From Pedobacter rhizosphaerae (lineage in GTDB: Bacteria; Bacteroidota; Bacteroidia; Sphingobacteriales; Sphingobacteriaceae), in contig NZ_FOGG01000004.1 of NCBI RefSeq assembly GCF_900111155.1, positions 203,899 through 239,889 on the forward strand: a DNA stretch of 35,991 nucleotides, read 5' to 3'. The notes under the pieces are model-generated. The model was not told the DNA's origin and did no database searches. It saw nothing but the letters and a program-made list of their open reading frames with translations. The position numbers and the translations under genes were made by a program. Positions 32,617 through 35,991 of this stretch are shown here, piece by piece (positions within the stretch are counted from its first letter, which is position 1; each line of letters starts with the position of its first letter).

Positions 32617-32629
32617 TAACGTCTTGCTA

Positions 32630-34609
32630 CTATTTATAACTTCTTTGTGCTACTTTAATATTTTCAAACTTCAATTCTTCCTTGTGTAGTTCGAAGTTTA
32701 CGCCTTCTTTAAATTCCCAGGCGGCTACATAAGCGTAGTTTACATCATCACGTAAAGCTTCACCTTCTTCTGTTTGATACTCTTCACGGAAGTGACCTCC
32801 ACAACTTTCGTTACGGTTTAAAGCATCAATACACATTAACTCACCAAGTTCAATAAAATCAGCTACACGACCAGCTTTTTCCAGTTCGGTATTTAATTCA
32901 TCTGCTGTTCCAGGTACACGAACATCTTTCCAGAATTCTGCACGTAATGCTCTGATTTCCTGAATGGCTTCATTTAAACCTTTTTCATTACGAGCCATAC
33001 CACATTTCTCCCACATGATGTGGCCTAAACGTTTATGGAAATGATCTACTGATTTTGTTCCTTTAATATTGATTAAAGTATCTAAAATTCCTTTCGCTCT
33101 TGCTTCCGCTTCTACGAATGCAGGGTGATCTGTAGGAATTGCCTTTACTGAAATTTCTTTTGATAAGTAAGCTCCGATGGTGTAAGGAAGAACAAAATAT
33201 CCGTCAGCTAAACCTTGCATCAAAGCAGATGCACCTAAACGGTTAGCACCATGATCTGAGAAGTTAGCCTCACCAGTACAATATAAACCCGGTACCGAAG
33301 TCATGAGGTTATAATCTACCCACAGACCGCCCATTGTATAGTGAACTGCCGGATAAATACGCATTGGTGTTTCATAAGGATCTTCTCCTGTAATCTGCGC
33401 ATACATATCGAACAGGTTACCATATTTCTCCTTAATTACTGCAGTACCTAAACGCATGCAGGTTTCCTTATCAGGGTTGTGGTTACCCGCTTTTGCAGCT
33501 TCAATACGGCCATAACGCTCTGTATTGGCTTTAAAATCCAGGTAAACCGCCAATTTAGAAGCTCCTACACCATAACCAGCATCACAACGCTCTTTAGCAG
33601 CACGAGAGGCCACATCACGAGGTACAAGGTTACCGAAAGCAGGGTAACGACGTTCTAAATAATAATCTCTTTCATCCTCAGGAATTTCTGAAGCCTTACG
33701 GTTATCATCTTTCTTTTTAGGAACCCAGATACGTCCATCGTTACGTAACGACTCAGACATTAAGGTCAATTTAGATTGATGATCGCCAGAAACCGGAATA
33801 CAAGTAGGGTGAATTTGAGTATAGCAAGGGTTTGCAAAGTAAGCACCTTGTTTGTGTGCTTTCCACGCTGCTGTAACGTTACTTCCCATTGCGTTGGTAG
33901 ACAGATAAAATACGTTACCGTAACCACCTGTTCCTAAAACCACTGCATGACCGAAATGACGCTCAATTTCTCCGGTAATTAAGTTACGGGCAATGATACC
34001 ACGAGCCTTACCGTCGATTTTAACAACCTCAAGCATTTCATGGCGGGTATACATTTCTACTTTACCCATACCAATCTGGCGTTCTAAAGCAGAGTATGCA
34101 CCTAATAATAACTGCTGACCAGTTTGACCTGCAGCATAAAAAGTACGTTGAACTTGTGTACCACCGAATGAACGGTTATCTAACAAGCCTCCATATTCAC
34201 GTGCCAAAGGAACTCCCTGAGCTACGCATTGATCAATAATATTGGCACTTACTTCTGCTAAACGATGCACGTTGGCTTCGCGGGCACGGTAGTCACCACC
34301 TTTAATGGTATCATAGAAAAGACGGTAAACACTGTCACCATCATTTTGATAATTCTTTGCTGCATTGATACCACCCTGAGCAGCGATGGAGTGTGCTCTG
34401 CGTGGTGAATCCTGAAAACAAAAACATTTCACTTTGTAACCCATTTCGGCCAAAGTTGCTGCTGCCGAAGCACCTGCTAAACCTGAACCTACAATAATTA
34501 CTTCAATTGTTCTTTTGTTCGATGGGTTAACCAAAGGCACAGAAGACTTATATTTAGTCCATTTACTGGTTAATTCGCCTTCCGGAATATTTGAATTAAT
34601 ATCTGACAT
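32630..34609 (-). CDS. sdhA: Succinate dehydrogenase/fumarate reductase flavoprotein subunit
   Basis: A 659-residue catalytic subunit with covalently bound FAD. The dinucleotide-binding motif is [20 protein letters not shown], and the FAD-linking region is [15 protein letters not shown] with the flavinylated His. Active-site residues are in [11 protein letters not shown] and [14 protein letters not shown]. The start is set at the ATG at 34609 ([17 protein letters not shown]); the longer frame overlaps the end of sdhC and lacks homology-like sequence. It follows sdhC by 17 bases. It oxidises succinate to fumarate, or the reverse, at the inner membrane. Confidence 0.95.
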   Translation of the reverse strand: MSDINSNIPEGELTSKWTKYKSSVPLVNPSNKRTIEVIIVGSGLAGASAAATLAEMGYKVKCFCFQDSPRRAHSIAAQGGINAAKNYQNDGDSVYRLFYDTIKGGDYRAREANVHRLAEVSANIIDQCVAQGVPLAREYGGLLDNRSFGGTQVQRTFYAAGQTGQQLLLGAYSALERQIGMGKVEMYTRHEMLEVVKIDGKARGIIARNLITGEIERHFGHAVVLGTGGYGNVFYLSTNAMGSNVTAAWKAHKQGAYFANPCYTQIHPTCIPVSGDHQSKLTLMSESLRNDGRIWVPKKKDDNRKASEIPEDERDYYLERRYPAFGNLVPRDVASRAAKERCDAGYGVGASKLAVYLDFKANTERYGRIEAAKAGNHNPDKETCMRLGTAVIKEKYGNLFDMYAQITGEDPYETPMRIYPAVHYTMGGLWVDYNLMTSVPGLYCTGEANFSDHGANRLGASALMQGLADGYFVLPYTIGAYLSKEISVKAIPTDHPAFVEAEARAKGILDTLINIKGTKSVDHFHKRLGHIMWEKCGMARNEKGLNEAIQEIRALRAEFWKDVRVPGTADELNTELEKAGRVADFIELGELMCIDALNRNESCGGHFREEYQTEEGEALRDDVNYAYVAAWEFKEGVNFELHKEELKFENIKVAQRSYK

Positions 34610-34626
34610 ATCTTTTGTGCTAAAAA

Positions 34627-35307
34627 TTAATGAATTAAACCTGCATACACTGCGATTGGCATAGCTGCAAAAAGCAACGATATTAGGATAGAGTACCAAA
34701 CACCAACGCTTTTAATGATTCCGTTGTATTTGCTATGGTTCCAGCCTAAAGTTTGGAATGCAGAAGCAAAACCATGTAATAGGTGATAGCAAAGCGAGAT
34801 CATGGCCAATGTATAAAGGATTACGATCCAGATATTCTGGAAAGTTAGCGCCATTACTGCGTATAAATCTTCATGTCCATTCGCATCAACAGTTGGGATA
34901 CCCGTAAAACGAGATACTACCCAAAAGTTTGATAAGTGAACGATTAGAAAAATTAACAATAAAGTACCCAATAAGCCCATCGAACGGCTATACCATTTAC
35001 TATTTGCCTCACCTGCGTTAACAGCATATTTAACCGGACGAGCCTTCTGATTTTGAAGCGTTAACCTCAAAGCCTGAAAAATGTGTGCAAGCAAGCCCAC
35101 AAACAGCACAATTTCTCCAGCCCGGATAATCCAGTTTGAAGCCATAAAATGTGCGCCAATGTTAAACGTTAAGCCACCGTCGTTAAAAAATATTAACGCA
35201 TTAATAAAACAGTGAACAATTAAAAAAAGTACCAGGAATAAACCTGTAATACCCATGATGAATTTCTTCCCTATTGAAGAAGAAAATGCATTACCGAAAC
35301 CACTCAT
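34627..35307 (-). CDS. sdhC: Succinate dehydrogenase cytochrome b subunit
   Basis: A 226-residue membrane anchor with five predicted helices, the single-subunit diheme cytochrome b of type B complexes. Helix segments include [40 protein letters not shown] and [20 protein letters not shown]. His residues in [18 protein letters not shown] and CYHLLHG are heme-ligand candidates. The start is the ATG at 35307 ([19 protein letters not shown]); the frame opening at 35337 begins at a TTG inside the -7 box. It is first in the operon, with a leader of about 20 bases. Confidence 0.93.
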   Translation of the reverse strand: MSGFGNAFSSSIGKKFIMGITGLFLVLFLIVHCFINALIFFNDGGLTFNIGAHFMASNWIIRAGEIVLFVGLLAHIFQALRLTLQNQKARPVKYAVNAGEANSKWYSRSMGLLGTLLLIFLIVHLSNFWVVSRFTGIPTVDANGHEDLYAVMALTFQNIWIVILYTLAMISLCYHLLHGFASAFQTLGWNHSKYNGIIKSVGVWYSILISLLFAAMPIAVYAGLIH

Positions 35308-35334
35308 TTGATTAGGATTTATATCTATTTTCTG

Positions 35335-35342
35335 CAAAAGTA
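35335..35342 (-). promoter_or_regulatory. -7 box of the sdh operon
   Basis: TACTTTTG on the minus strand (35342 to 35335) matches TAnnTTTG and lies 28 bases before the sdhC ATG, giving a leader of about 20 bases. No properly spaced TTG was found upstream. Confidence 0.5.
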
Positions 35343-35578
35343 TTTAATTATGACTTTAATTTATAAACGATTATGACAAAACAACGATAAACTATTTATT
35401 TAGAAACATTCTAAGATAATTACAGCTGTTTTATATGATATCTACCATAAAATTTGGAAGATTTATACTTGAGATTGATTTTAGGACATTTTTTTACCTT
35501 AAAATTCATTAAACGTTTTAGTAAAAATTAGGTTGAAATGAAATTAAGCTTTGGTTAAAATTCAATCAAATATCTTGA
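35343..35578. other. AT-rich region upstream of the sdh promoter
   Basis: No gene or RNA seen. It contains an AAACGTTT palindrome at 35511-35518, related to the one upstream of susC. Confidence 0.4.
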
Positions 35579-35991
35579 TGACAGTGATTAAATCAATCTA
35601 AACATTAAGAAGTTAAGATTAGTTAAGAAGGCATTCAAAACACCTGGCTTTTCTTAAGCCTTAATGTTAATTACCCAACCAATCTAATACTAAGAAGTGG
35701 AGGTCAGTTTAGAAAAAAATCTAAACATTAAGAAGTTAAGATAAGTTAAGAAGACAATGAAAACACCTGGCTTTTCTTAATGACTTAATGTTAGTTATGA
35801 CAGTGATTAAATCAATCTAAACATTAAGAAGTTAAGGTTAGTTAAGAAATCAATGAAAAATAACTTAACTTTTCTTAGCCATAATATTATTACCAAATCA
35901 ATTTAACACTAAGAAGTGGAGGTCAGTTTAGAAAAAAATCTAAACATTAAGAAGTTAAGGGTAGTTAAGAAATCAATTAAAACACCTTAAC
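35579..35991. repeat. Higher-order 219-base repeat built on TTAAGAAGTTAAG
   Basis: CTAAACATTAAGAAGTTAAG occurs four times, starting at 35598, 35721, 35817 and 35940, at alternating distances of 123, 96 and 123 bases. The larger unit therefore repeats every 219 bases: TGACAGTGATTA starts at 35579 and again at 35798, and CTAAGAAGTGGAGGTCAG also appears twice. Each subunit contains complementary parts (AACATTAAG with CTTAATGTT), so long hairpins are possible. The array runs off the end of the window, so its length is unknown. No reading frame is evident. Confidence 0.85.

Noticed and set aside
34610..34699. N-terminal extension of sdhA
   Set aside because: It overlaps the 3' end of sdhC in another frame and its residues do not resemble an SdhA N-terminus; the ATG at 34609 gives the usual start.
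35579..35991. CRISPR-like spacing of a 20-base repeat
   Set aside because: Repeat distances alternate between 123 and 96 bases and the intervening segments are themselves repeated, so there are no unique spacers.

Overview
The window looks like chromosome of a Bacteroidota organism of the Sphingobacteriaceae, most likely Pedobacter or a close relative. The evidence is a SusC/SusD pair, TonB-dependent receptors with carboxypeptidase-like N-terminal domains, M56 peptidases fused to TonB C-terminal domains, a LytS/LytTR pair, a three-subunit sdhCAB operon, low GC, and promoter boxes of the Bacteroidota form TTG-N19..21-TAnnTTTG. No rRNA, tRNA, insertion sequence, phage or CRISPR was seen. The genus is an inference from gene content, not a measured placement.

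Layout. 1-1735: a terminator from an upstream gene, pyrimidine-rich repeats, then an ArsR-type regulator and an old-yellow-enzyme oxidoreductase in one operon. 2211-6966: an isolated SusC/SusD pair behind a 534-base leader. 7056-7946: pirin. 8029-10852: an ECF sigma factor with a membrane-anchored partner, divergent from a lipoprotein gene; both promoters share the pattern GCAACC-N15-GCGTAA. 10902-14797: HIT protein, a repeat-filled spacer, greA with a terminator-like hairpin in its leader, an M1 peptidase and an OsmC protein. 15141-19441: a BlaI regulator and an M56 peptidase-TonB-TonB-plug fusion, followed by three small secreted proteins made from the same TonB_C and plug-like modules; one of these carries a nonsense codon. 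19582-22010: a four-gene signalling operon (unknown soluble protein, polytopic membrane protein, NarL-type kinase, LuxR-type regulator), divergent from a stand-alone LuxR-type HTH protein. 22529-26560: an ABC exporter with a small membrane protein, divergent from a LytS/LytTR two-component system. 26611-30517: PlsC acyltransferase, NUDIX hydrolase and a TonB-dependent receptor. 30777-31703: a D-2-hydroxyacid dehydrogenase. 31772-35307: the sdhC-sdhA-sdhB operon. 35579-35991: a higher-order 219-base repeat running off the window.

The best candidates for undescribed biology are the BlaI/M56/TonB/plug locus, the ECF sigma factor with its two matching divergent promoters, the terminator-like hairpin in the greA leader, and the four-gene signalling operon with its two unassigned proteins. 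Several translation starts were moved to internal ATG or GTG codons because the longest reading frame begins at TTG or GTG, or runs across the promoter.
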